Positions 8,053 through 15,753 of a stretch of 64,000 bases of DNA are shown here, piece after piece. Under the pieces are notes generated by a model. That model was not told where the DNA came from, made no database searches, and was given only the letters and a program-made list of their open reading frames with translations. Origin of the DNA: Sphingomonas cremea (GTDB lineage: Bacteria; Pseudomonadota; Alphaproteobacteria; Sphingomonadales; Sphingomonadaceae); contig NZ_JAKFGM010000003.1 in NCBI RefSeq assembly GCF_021502585.1, positions 248,001 to 312,000 on the forward strand. The letters are read 5' to 3'. Positions within the stretch are counted from its first letter, which is position 1. Every line of letters begins with the position of its first letter. A program made the translations under genes and the position numbers.

Positions 8053-8517
8053 ATGAAAATCCTAGCAAAACTGATGGTCGCCACATCCTTGCTGGCGACG
8101 CCGGCGATTGCTGCGGACGATCCGAGGGTAACCGCAGAAATCGTGGCACTCGCCCGGTCCCAATGGGCATCGGAAGCAGCCGGGCAGTCGGCCGAGCAGC
8201 AAATGGCCTCGGTCGCCGACGACTATACCGAGTTCAACGGCGACTATCCGACCCGTATCGACGGCAAGGCCATGGCCACCCGAATGGCGGAAGTGCCGCC
8301 CTATCAGAAGAGCGTTTTCGCCGACATGCAGAACGCCAAGGTCCAAACCTATGGCGACACCGCAATACTGACTTACAATTATGCCGGGATCACGCGCGGC
8401 GCCGATGGCAAGACCAATCCGTCCGTGGCCAAGTCGACCCGTGTTTATGTGAAGCAGGGCGGCCAGTGGAAGCTGGTCCACGCCAACTTCGCACCAGTTC
8501 CGGGGGCTGATAATTGA
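8053..8517 (+). CDS. exported SnoaL/DUF4440-like NTF2-fold protein
   Basis: A 154-residue protein with a signal peptide (MKILAKLMVATSLLATPAIAA) and an NTF2-like alpha+beta fold. The C-terminal strands read TAILTYNYAG and STRVYVKQGGQWKLVHANF, which is the DUF4440/SnoaL signature of paired strands ending in GxWKLVHxNF. The ATG at 8053 was preferred over the upstream in-frame GTG at 8020 because it follows GGGGGCAAATGAG and gives a proper signal peptide. The likely location is the periplasm. The catalytic or binding role is unknown. Confidence 0.8.
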   Translation: MKILAKLMVATSLLATPAIAADDPRVTAEIVALARSQWASEAAGQSAEQQMASVADDYTEFNGDYPTRIDGKAMATRMAEVPPYQKSVFADMQNAKVQTYGDTAILTYNYAGITRGADGKTNPSVAKSTRVYVKQGGQWKLVHANFAPVPGADN

Positions 8518-8528
8518 TCGAACGTGTC

Positions 8529-8553
8529 GGGAGTGAGGCTTAGCCTCGCTCCC
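8529..8553. terminator. bidirectional hairpin between convergent genes
   Basis: An 11-bp stem with one mismatch (8529-8539 with 8543-8553) and a TTA loop lies between two convergent genes. There is no long T run on either side. Confidence 0.5.
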
Positions 8554-8578
8554 ACATCATCGGCCCGTGCTCCGGTCT

Positions 8579-8971
8579 TCAAGCCCCGTGCGCCGCTCTG
8601 CGACGGTGGCCAACCGATGCCAGGGCGATGAGTACGGCGAGGATGAGGTGGATAACGACCGCCGGCCACATCAATATGCCACTGATTGCCCCAGTGGCTC
8701 CAATTTCCGCAAGCAGCAGCCCAACCAGCGCATTATAGACCAGCATCGCAAGATAGGACCCATCGCCCTTCACTTCGACGCGCGGCCAGCAGGCGATCGC
8801 CAGCGAGATAAGAGCAACTCCGGCGATATTGCCGACGACGATGGCGGCGCCCTCTATGTCGCTGCCGAGCAGCAACTTGGCCACCACGGCCGGCGCCACC
8901 AGCAATAGCAGCCCCGTTGCCGCCTCGATCCCGCACGAGATCGCCAACACCCTCTGTCCCTTGGTCATCAC
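8579..8971 (-). CDS. small integral membrane protein, hypothetical
   Basis: A 130-residue protein with four hydrophobic helices (about residues 8-36, 42-62, 74-92 and 98-120) and a basic tail (GHRRRAAHGA). No signature motif is visible. Length and topology match uncharacterised four-helix proteins of sphingomonads. A second ATG lies directly after the first (8968), so the start is uncertain by one residue. It is convergent with the NTF2-like gene and 97 bp from the phosphate transporter gene, read in the same direction as the latter. Confidence 0.7.
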   Translation of the reverse strand: MMTKGQRVLAISCGIEAATGLLLLVAPAVVAKLLLGSDIEGAAIVVGNIAGVALISLAIACWPRVEVKGDGSYLAMLVYNALVGLLLAEIGATGAISGILMWPAVVIHLILAVLIALASVGHRRRAAHGA

Positions 8972-9068
8972 CCGCTCCTACCGTTCCTGGGGACCGGAAT
9001 GTGCCCTGGCGCAGAGCGGCGCAATCAGTGGAACCCCGCAGATGGCGGCCAGCAACGGCACCTTGGGA

Positions 9069-10085
9069 TCAAGCGAAAAGCGTGGTCAGCCAATAGAATA
9101 GCGCCGCCACCGTCGCCGAAGCTGGAATGGTGATCACCCAGGCAATCATCACATTCTGGGCAACGCCCCAGCGGACGGCCGATGCCCGGCGGGCGACGCC
9201 CGCGCCAATGACGCATCCGGTGATGGTGTGCGTGGTCGACACGGGAATTCCCAGCAGTGAAGCGGTGAACACCATGATCGACCCACCGGTCGACGCAGCG
9301 AAGCCCTGGTGCTGGGACAATTTGGTTATGCGGCTGCCCATGGTTTCGATGATCTTCCAGCCGCCGGTCAGCGTGCCGAGGCCGATTGCGATGTAACAGC
9401 TGATTGCCACCCAATGCGGCACTTCGAAGTCGCCCGTCAGATAGCCGGTCGAATAGAGAAGCACGGTGATAATCCCCATCGTCTTTTGCGCATCATTGAG
9501 GCCGTGGCTGAGCGAATAGGTGGCGGACGACAGCAGGTGCAGCGATCTGAACGAGCGTTCGGCCGTGTTGGCGCTGACCCCTTTTAGCGCCCAGCTGGAC
9601 GCAAGCATGATCAGCATCGACAGGAACATGCCCAGGGTAGGCGACAGGACGATCGCGATGAGCGTCTTGTTGAGCCCGGTCCATTGGATCCCGGTCAGTC
9701 CCGCATGGGCCACTCCGGCGCCGACAATTCCACCGACCAGCGCATGGCTCGACGAGGACGGAATCCCCTTAAGCCAGGTCACCACATTCCAGAACATCGC
9801 GCCTACCAGCGCGCCGAAGACAACGGCGGGCGTCACCAGATCCTTGTCGATCAGGCCCTTGCCGATCGTATTGGCGACCGCATGTAGCTGCGGCCAGGCA
9901 AGCGTCAGGAAATAGGCCGCGAAGTTGAAGAATGCGGCGAACAACACGGCCTCGACGGGCTTCAGCAACTTTGTCGCCACTACCGTCGCGATCGAATTGG
10001 CGGCGTCGTGAAGCCCGTTCAGGAAGTCGAACGCCAGGGCCAATACGACGAGGCCGATTAGCAGCGGGTAAGCGAGTTCGTGCAT
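9069..10085 (-). CDS. pit: low-affinity inorganic phosphate transporter, Pit family
   Basis: A 338-residue polytopic inner-membrane protein of the PHO4/Pit family, which imports metal-phosphate with protons. The two inverted family signatures are visible: FDFLNGLHDAANSIATVVAT near residues 19-38, and SHGLNDAQKTMGII plus GIPVSTTHTITG in the second half. It has about ten membrane segments. The gene upstream on the same strand, 14 bp away, ends in a DUF47 PhoU-like domain. Pit and DUF47 genes commonly form an operon and DUF47 proteins are thought to modulate Pit. Confidence 0.93.
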   Translation of the reverse strand: MHELAYPLLIGLVVLALAFDFLNGLHDAANSIATVVATKLLKPVEAVLFAAFFNFAAYFLTLAWPQLHAVANTIGKGLIDKDLVTPAVVFGALVGAMFWNVVTWLKGIPSSSSHALVGGIVGAGVAHAGLTGIQWTGLNKTLIAIVLSPTLGMFLSMLIMLASSWALKGVSANTAERSFRSLHLLSSATYSLSHGLNDAQKTMGIITVLLYSTGYLTGDFEVPHWVAISCYIAIGLGTLTGGWKIIETMGSRITKLSQHQGFAASTGGSIMVFTASLLGIPVSTTHTITGCVIGAGVARRASAVRWGVAQNVMIAWVITIPASATVAALFYWLTTLFA

Positions 10086-10099
10086 GGTTCTGCGATCGA

Positions 10100-11275
10100 T
10101 CAGCTATGATCGATCACGATGCCGTCGATCTCGTTCGCAACATCCTCGAACGTGTCGACGATGCGCTCCAGGTGCTTGAAGATCTCCCGCTGGACAATGA
10201 ATTGCAGCGCGTTGCCTTCACGATGCAATTGGAACGCATTTTTGAGGCCGGCCGAGTGAATCTCGTCGGCATGGCCTTCCATCCGCACCAGCCGCTCGGT
10301 CAGCTCATGAAGTCGCTCGCCGTTTGCGCCGACATTCCGCAACAATGGCATGGCTTCGCCGACCAATCGCGCGGAATCGACGATTATCGCCGCCATGTCC
10401 TTCATTTCCTGGCCAAACTCCTTGACCTCATAAAGTTCGATGGCCGAGGCCGCTGCCTGCATTTCGTCGATGGCATTGTCCATCGATCCGATGAGGGATG
10501 TGATCGCGCTTCGATCGAACGGGGTCAGGAAAGTCGCGCGCACGGTTTTCAAGACTTCGCGAATAATCTGGTCGGCGTCATGCTCGCGTTCGTAAATCTC
10601 GCGCGCATTTTCGTGCATGTCCGGCCCGCCCTGGAGGAGACGGCCCGTGGCGTCGGCGGCCGCCATCACCGCGACCGCATGCGCTTCGAACAATTCGAAG
10701 AAGCCACCGGTCTTGGGCAGCAGGCGTTGGAACCAGGCGAACATAGGACCTACCTTTGATGTCTTGGCGACCAGTTCGAGCACGCCATAGCTGCGTGCCG
10801 CATTGTTGAATTCACTCGCACCGAACGATCGAATGAGATGACGCAAGTCGGGCTCTTCGACCGCTTCGGCTGCTTCCGCGAGTGAGAACCAGCGGCGCTG
10901 GCGCTCATTTTTTTCCTTCCAGTCCCTCAACTCCTGGGTGACGGCGAGTGGAAACACCTCGACGTCGGCCATGAGCGAGGCTCCGCTGCCCTTGCGCTTG
11001 CGATAGCGATAGGTGCCGAGCGGCGTCGGGCAGACCGCCCCGCGAACGCCGGCCTCTTCTTCGGCCTCCTGCGCGGCGGCTGCATGAGGCACGATGTGGT
11101 TGGCGAAATTGCCCTTGGGGATGACCCAGCGCTTCGTCTCGCGAGAGGTCACGAGCAAGATTTGGACCGGAGCGTCCAGGCCCAGTCCGAGGTTCCGGTA
11201 GGGCAATGCAGCAATTTGGCGAATGGCCTTGAACCCCCGATTCCTGGCAAGAAAACCCCGCCCACCAATTGCCAC
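10100..11275 (-). CDS. Nudix hydrolase - DUF47 (PhoU-like) fusion protein
   Basis: Residues 1-150 are a Nudix domain of the DIPP-like type (RWVIPKGNF, then AAAAQEAEEEAGV at 65-77). The Nudix box keeps Glu70, Glu73 and Glu74, but has Ile61 for the first Glu and Gln69 for Arg. Residues 178-391 are a complete DUF47 PhoU-like helical protein beginning MFAWFQRLLPKTGGFFELFE. No stop separates the two. However, Met178 (10744) is preceded by AAAGG eight bases upstream, exactly where free-standing DUF47 proteins start, so a separate 214-residue product is also possible. The GTG at 11275 has no clear ribosome-binding site and the true N-terminus is uncertain. It is 14 bp upstream of pit. Confidence 0.85.
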   Translation of the reverse strand: MAIGGRGFLARNRGFKAIRQIAALPYRNLGLGLDAPVQILLVTSRETKRWVIPKGNFANHIVPHAAAAQEAEEEAGVRGAVCPTPLGTYRYRKRKGSGASLMADVEVFPLAVTQELRDWKEKNERQRRWFSLAEAAEAVEEPDLRHLIRSFGASEFNNAARSYGVLELVAKTSKVGPMFAWFQRLLPKTGGFFELFEAHAVAVMAAADATGRLLQGGPDMHENAREIYEREHDADQIIREVLKTVRATFLTPFDRSAITSLIGSMDNAIDEMQAAASAIELYEVKEFGQEMKDMAAIIVDSARLVGEAMPLLRNVGANGERLHELTERLVRMEGHADEIHSAGLKNAFQLHREGNALQFIVQREIFKHLERIVDTFEDVANEIDGIVIDHS

Positions 11276-11358
11276 GGGGACTAGTGCGGCGGCGGGCTCA
11301 CCGCAAGAAGAATGGCAGTTTTGTTACAGGGCGAGTTTCAAGGATTTGAAGCCAGTCC

Positions 11359-12915
11359 TTATTCCCACTCGATCGTGCCGGGCGGCTTCGACGTATAATC
11401 GTAGACCACCCGGTTGATGCCCTTGACCTCATTGATGATCCTCGTCGCGCAGCGCGAAAGGAAGGCCGCATCGAACGGATAAATGTCGGCGGTCATGCCG
11501 TCGACGCTGGTCACGGCACGAAGCGCGCAGACGCTGTCATAAGTGCGATAGTCGCCCATCACGCCAACGGTTTTGACCGGCAGTAACACCGCGAAGGCCT
11601 GCCAGATCGCATCGTACAGGCCGGCGTTCCGGATTTCCTCCAGGTAGATGGCATCGGCCCTGCGGAGAATGTCGCACCGCTCCTTGGTCACCTCGCCTGG
11701 AATTCGGATGGCAAGTCCCGGACCGGGGAAGGGATGGCGCTCGACAAAGGCCTCGGGGAGGCCCAGCTCGCGGCCCAGCTCGCGCACTTCGTCCTTGAAT
11801 AGCTCACGAAGCGGCTCGACCAGTTTCATGTTCATGCGCTCGGGCAATCCGCCGACATTATGGTGGCTCTTGATGGTCACGGACGGCCCACCGGTGAAGC
11901 TGACGCTCTCGATCACGTCGGGGTAGAGCGTGCCCTGGGCAAGGAAATCGGCCCCGCCAATCTTTTTTGCTTCGGCCTCGAACACATTGATGAATTCCGC
12001 GCCGATGAATTTGCGCTTGGCTTCCGGGTCGGTGACGCCAGTGAGGCCGCCCAGAAAGTCCGCGCTCGCGTCCACATGGACCAGCGGGATGTTGTAGCTG
12101 TTGCGGAACAGGGAAACGACCTGTTCCGCCTCATTCGCCCGCATAAGGCCGTGGTCGACGAACACGCAGGTCAGCTGGTCTCCGATCGCCTCGTGGATCA
12201 GCACCGCGGCTACCGCGCTGTCGACCCCGCCCGACAGACCGCAGATTACTTTTCCCTTGCCGACCTGGGTGCGGATGTCGGCGATCTTGGCAGCTCGGTA
12301 AGCGCCCATCGTCCAGTCGCCCGAACAGCCGCAAATGTGCCGCGCAAAATTGGCTAGCAGCTTGCCGCCGTCTGGGGTGTGAACCACCTCGGGGTGGAAC
12401 ATCGTCGAATAGAATCGCCGCGCCTCGTCCGTGGCGATGGCATAAGGCGCGCCATCGGACTGGGCGGCGACAGAGAAGCCGTCGGGCAAGCGTTCGACAC
12501 GGTCGCCGTGGCTCATCCACACCTGGTGCTTTTCGCCAACCTGCCAAAGCCCGTCGAACAGGGCACTCTCTCGAACTACCTTGATGAACGCGCGCCCGAA
12601 CTCGCCGCCGCCGTCGTGGGCGAGGACCTCGCCGCCGAGCTGCTCGCACATGGCCTGCTGGCCGTAACAGATGCCGAGCACAGGAATGCCGGCATCGAAG
12701 AAGGCGTGCGGCGCGCGCGGACTGTCTTCCCAATGCACCGAAGCCGGCCCGCCCGACAGGATGATGCCCTTAGGCTTCATCCGCTCATAGGCGGCCCAGC
12801 TGTGACCGAACGGGGCAATCTCGCAATAAACACCGGCTTCGCGCACCCGGCGCGCGATCAGTTGCGTTACCTGGCTGCCGAAGTCGACGATGAGGATGGA
12901 ATCAGTGGGCTGCAT
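11359..12915 (-). CDS. guaA: GMP synthase (glutamine-hydrolysing)
   Basis: Converts XMP to GMP using glutamine and ATP, the last step of guanine nucleotide synthesis. The 518-residue protein has the N-terminal class I glutaminase domain with nucleophile Cys83 in [11 protein letters not shown] and the downstream His/Glu in MFHPEVVHT. An ATP-pyrophosphatase domain follows (PP-loop [14 protein letters not shown]), then a dimerisation domain ending KPPGTIEWE. Length is standard. It is transcribed divergently from the second ArsR module, and the 92-bp gap carries that module's operator and promoter. Confidence 0.97.
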   Translation of the reverse strand: MQPTDSILIVDFGSQVTQLIARRVREAGVYCEIAPFGHSWAAYERMKPKGIILSGGPASVHWEDSPRAPHAFFDAGIPVLGICYGQQAMCEQLGGEVLAHDGGGEFGRAFIKVVRESALFDGLWQVGEKHQVWMSHGDRVERLPDGFSVAAQSDGAPYAIATDEARRFYSTMFHPEVVHTPDGGKLLANFARHICGCSGDWTMGAYRAAKIADIRTQVGKGKVICGLSGGVDSAVAAVLIHEAIGDQLTCVFVDHGLMRANEAEQVVSLFRNSYNIPLVHVDASADFLGGLTGVTDPEAKRKFIGAEFINVFEAEAKKIGGADFLAQGTLYPDVIESVSFTGGPSVTIKSHHNVGGLPERMNMKLVEPLRELFKDEVRELGRELGLPEAFVERHPFPGPGLAIRIPGEVTKERCDILRRADAIYLEEIRNAGLYDAIWQAFAVLLPVKTVGVMGDYRTYDSVCALRAVTSVDGMTADIYPFDAAFLSRCATRIINEVKGINRVVYDYTSKPPGTIEWE

Positions 12916-12950
12916 GGCGGGCCGATAGAGATGCTCGAAGCGGGAGTAAA

Positions 12951-13016
12951 GTTAAGCAAATCATTAAGTGTCTTGACAGCTTGGGACTGACCTTAATAGT
13001 TAAGCGCATGCTTAAC
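12951..13016 (+). promoter_or_regulatory. promoter and operator of the second ArsR module
   Basis: A TTGACA -35 at 12973-12978 is followed 14-17 bp later by an A/T-rich -10 region (12993-13001). GTTAAGCGCATGCTTAAC at 12999-13016 is a palindrome (7-bp arms, 4-base spacer) that contains the start ATG at 13008. A second copy of the half-site GTTAAGC at 12951, followed by ATTAAG, makes an imperfect upstream site. The predicted transcript start is at or next to the ATG, without a Shine-Dalgarno sequence. Confidence 0.72.
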
Positions 13017-13343
13017 GAATCACGCCTCGATCACGCCTTTCAGGCTCTTGCTGACCCCGCCAGGAGGTCAATGCTTGCACGTCTCTCGCGCGGCCCCGCC
13101 TCGGTCAGCGAATTGGCGCGTCCCCTTCCGATGAGCCTTCCTGCGGTGATGCAGCATTTAAAGGCATTGGAAGGCAGCGGCCTGATCAAGACCGAAAAGA
13201 AAGGCCGCATCCGCACTGCCCGGCTGCAAGGCAATGCGATTGCCGAGGCAGAGCGATGGCTGACCGATCGCCGAACCGAATGGGAAGCGCAGGCCGATCG
13301 CCTCGAAAATTTTCTCGCGACTTACAACGGAGATGACAGATGA
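13008..13343 (+). CDS. ArsR-family winged-helix transcriptional regulator
   Basis: A 111-residue repressor. Winged helix at about residues 5-85: AFQALADPARRSMLARL, SVSELARPLPMSLPAVMQHL as the recognition element, and the wing KTEKKGRIRTAR. There is no metal-binding cysteine set. The ATG at 13008 lies in the centre of its own palindrome, giving the same leaderless autoregulated layout as the ArsR gene at 6933. The in-frame upstream start at 12981 would lie in the promoter spacer. It overlaps the following DUF998 gene by ATGA. Confidence 0.88.
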   Translation: MLNESRLDHAFQALADPARRSMLARLSRGPASVSELARPLPMSLPAVMQHLKALEGSGLIKTEKKGRIRTARLQGNAIAEAERWLTDRRTEWEAQADRLENFLATYNGDDR

Positions 13344-14002
13344 CCTGCACGATCAGCCCCACTGACCGGATGCTGCTGACCGCGGGTGGGGTAGCCGGGA
13401 TTCTGTTTTGCGGCGTCGCCACTTACGGCATAATGACCCGCCCGGGCTTCGACCTGCAGCGGCATGCAGTCAGCAATCTCAGCCTTGGCGATGGCGGCTG
13501 GACGATGGTCGCGGCCTTCATCGGATCGGGATTGCTAACCCTGCTTTGCGCGATCGGCATGGCTCGGGTCCTTGTCGATGGTCGCGGCCGCCGCGCCATC
13601 CCAATCCTGATTGGCTTATACGGACTGGGCCTGGTCCTGGCCGGGATATTCCCCCCGCCCGCCTGCTGCGGTTTCCCCGCGGGGACCCCCGACGATCAGC
13701 TACCAATCATGACGCCCGGTGCGATCGTCCATTCGATCGCATTCATGATCGCGTTCAGCTCGCTGATCATTGCCTGCTTCGTCGCAGCGCGACGCCTGTC
13801 GGGCCGCGGGTCGACCATTTCACTGGCGGCTGGCATTTCGATGCCGCTGCTCGTCGGCCTGGGCATGGCCAATATTGTTGCGCCCGGCGTGGCATTTTTT
13901 GTCGCGACGCTGATTGGCTGGGCCTGGCTTGCAGTGTTGGTCATGCAACTTGCAGACGCGACTTCGGCATCGGTCGAGTCAGTGGCGGCTTCGCAGGCCT
14001 GA
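13340..14002 (+). CDS. DUF998 family integral membrane protein
   Basis: A 220-residue protein with six hydrophobic segments, matching DUF998. Typical features are the HAVSNLSLGDGGW segment after helix 1, GIFPPPACCGFPAG in the middle loop, and IVHSIAFMIAFSSLI. The function of the family is unknown. It is translationally coupled to the ArsR gene and precedes the DUF4287 and SRPBCC genes, so all four appear to be one operon under the palindromic operator. Confidence 0.85.
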   Translation: MTCTISPTDRMLLTAGGVAGILFCGVATYGIMTRPGFDLQRHAVSNLSLGDGGWTMVAAFIGSGLLTLLCAIGMARVLVDGRGRRAIPILIGLYGLGLVLAGIFPPPACCGFPAGTPDDQLPIMTPGAIVHSIAFMIAFSSLIIACFVAARRLSGRGSTISLAAGISMPLLVGLGMANIVAPGVAFFVATLIGWAWLAVLVMQLADATSASVESVAASQA

Positions 14003-14025
14003 GCCTACCTCCAAGGAGAAATTCG

Positions 14026-14241
14026 GTGTCGTTTGAAGCATATATTCGCAATATCGAGACCAAGACCGGCAAGACGCCAGACGATTTTCGGACCCTGGCG
14101 ACCGAACTGGGCCTGCTTGGCCCGGACGCCAAGGCCATGCCAGTCGTTGGCTGGCTCAAGCAGGATTTCGGACTGGGCCACGGTCACGCGATGGCCATCT
14201 GGTGCGCATTCAAGCTGAATGGCTGGGTTGAAGCCGGCTGA
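14026..14241 (+). CDS. DUF4287 domain protein
   Basis: A 71-residue protein starting with GTG at 14026 behind a strong AAGGAGAAATTCG site. The sequence SFEAYIRNIETKTGKTPDDF and the end GLGHGHAMAIWCAFK match DUF4287, a short helical module of unknown function often encoded next to SRPBCC or ArsR genes. The open frame runs further upstream in a different register of the DUF998 gene, but only this start has a ribosome-binding site and family similarity. Confidence 0.85.
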   Translation: MSFEAYIRNIETKTGKTPDDFRTLATELGLLGPDAKAMPVVGWLKQDFGLGHGHAMAIWCAFKLNGWVEAG

Positions 14242-14273
14242 TGCGCATCAGGAGAAATTGAAGGAGGATGACG

Positions 14274-14771
14274 ATGACCAAATCTAACGACCTGGTGCTG
14301 GAACGCACCCTCAATGCTCCCCGCGAATTGGTGTGGAGGGCGTGGACCGATCCCAAGCTGCTGAAGCAATGGTTCGCTCCAAAACCTTATGAGATCAGCG
14401 AGGTCGAGATGGACCTTCGCCCCGGCGGCATTTTTCGAATCCGCATGGTCGGACCGGACGGCTTCGATACAGGGCATGGCAATCCCGGCTGCGTGCTGGA
14501 AGTCGTTGATGGCGAAAAGCTGGTTTGGACGAGCGCGCTGGCTCCACAATATCGGCCCGCCGAAATGGGCGAAGGTTGTGAGAGCTTCCCGATGACTGCG
14601 GTAGTTACCCTCGCCGATGGGGGGGACGGCAAAACGCTTTACCGCGCGGTCGCGTTGCACCGGAACGAAGCCGACCGTAACGTCCATGAACAAATGGGCT
14701 TCGACGATGGCTGGGGCAAATGCGCCGAGCAGCTCGAAGAACTTGCCCAAGGCCTTGCCGCCAATGCCTAA
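14274..14771 (+). CDS. SRPBCC (AHSA1-type) domain protein
   Basis: A 165-residue helix-grip protein with classic AHSA1 motifs: LERTLNAPRELVWRAWTDP, LLKQWFAP and MDLRPGGIFRIRM. It ends in the GWGKCAEQLEEL helix. Two ATGs lie six bases apart; the second (14274) has AAGGAGG at correct spacing, the first abuts it. It is the last gene of the second ArsR operon. The protein resembles the partner in the first module only at fold level. Confidence 0.88.
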   Translation: MTKSNDLVLERTLNAPRELVWRAWTDPKLLKQWFAPKPYEISEVEMDLRPGGIFRIRMVGPDGFDTGHGNPGCVLEVVDGEKLVWTSALAPQYRPAEMGEGCESFPMTAVVTLADGGDGKTLYRAVALHRNEADRNVHEQMGFDDGWGKCAEQLEELAQGLAANA

Positions 14772-14804
14772 AGAAAATGCGCGGGAGTCATTCGACTCCC
14801 GCGC
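14770..14804 (-). terminator. intrinsic terminator of the Gly/Tyr-rich protein gene
   Basis: An 11-bp perfect stem (14779-14789 with 14794-14804) is followed on the minus strand by a T-rich run at 14770-14778. It also lies just past the SRPBCC stop and could end both convergent transcripts. Confidence 0.75.
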
Positions 14805-14843
14805 ACCCCGTTCCCCCGGTTAGGGGAACCAGACTCGTTTCGA

Positions 14844-15479
14844 TTAGTAACCGCGCCAGTAAGCGGTGCGGCGCTTGATATCGATGTCGCGGATCCGGCC
14901 GTCGTAGCGGACTTCGCAATCAAAACTCAGGTCTGCGCCGTTGCTATAGCCATAGGTGCCATAGCCGTGGCGGTTGTAGCCCTCGTATCCGCGATAGCCC
15001 GAGGTTGCGACGCCCCAGACCTTGAGGCCGTAGCTCTTGCGCTCAACTCGGGTGATGCCCTGCACACGACCGCCGGCCGCATAGCCCTGGTTGTAGCCAT
15101 ACTGGCCACCGTAACCATATTGATTGTCGTAGCCGTATCGATTGCCGTAGCCGCCGCCGTACGGGACGTTGCCGTAGCCATAATAGCCGCGATAACCGTT
15201 CAAGCGGGCATCGACCGCGCGGGCACACTGGTCGATCGCAGCACTTTGATTGTTGTACTGGTTGTAGCCGTAGTTGCCGTACGGATACCGGCCGTAACCA
15301 AGGATACTGTTGACGATCGTGCCAACCGGATTGTTGGTGCCGTAGCCGTAGCCAGGCTGAGGGTAACCCTGCTGAGGATAGCTCGGCTGAGGGTAATATT
15401 GCGCCGACGCCGGCGTCGCCAGACCGACCGCCGCAGCAAGACCGGCCGCTCCGGTCAGTATTTTCAACTTCGCCGACAT
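14844..15479 (-). CDS. exported Gly/Tyr-rich protein, paralogue family A
   Basis: A signal peptide ends at TPASA|QYYPQ. The mature protein is rich in Tyr, Gly, Asn and Gln, with repeated YGYG and QYGY units. Two cysteines sit in structured islands: a helix (AIDQCARAVDARLNG) and a terminal beta hairpin (DLSFDCEVRYDGRIRDIDIKRR). The same Cys-helix and xFxC-strand frame recurs in the proteins at 18979 and 21192, so the three are paralogues. The second ATG (15479) has AGGAG at better spacing than the first (15485). Likely periplasmic or surface-exposed. Function unknown. Confidence 0.8.
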   Translation of the reverse strand: MSAKLKILTGAAGLAAAVGLATPASAQYYPQPSYPQQGYPQPGYGYGTNNPVGTIVNSILGYGRYPYGNYGYNQYNNQSAAIDQCARAVDARLNGYRGYYGYGNVPYGGGYGNRYGYDNQYGYGGQYGYNQGYAAGGRVQGITRVERKSYGLKVWGVATSGYRGYEGYNRHGYGTYGYSNGADLSFDCEVRYDGRIRDIDIKRRTAYWRGY

Positions 15480-15753
15480 TGGCATTTTCTCCTATTTACG
15501 CGTCCAGACACCCGGACTCCCGCGGTGCAATAACGTTCCATAGGCGTATCAGGCTGCATCGCCCCTGAATGTCCTGTTTTGCTCGTAGAAAGGTTGGCCA
15601 GGCCGCGGCGGCTTCGCCGGTCAAAGCCACGAAAAAGGGGAGCGCGAATGTTTCACGCGCTCCCCAGGGTTCGGACGAAACAGCAGATATCAGGCCGACG
15701 GCGACTGCCCCAGTTATCAAAGGATAGTGTGACTCAATTGCAGCGGACTGGCG

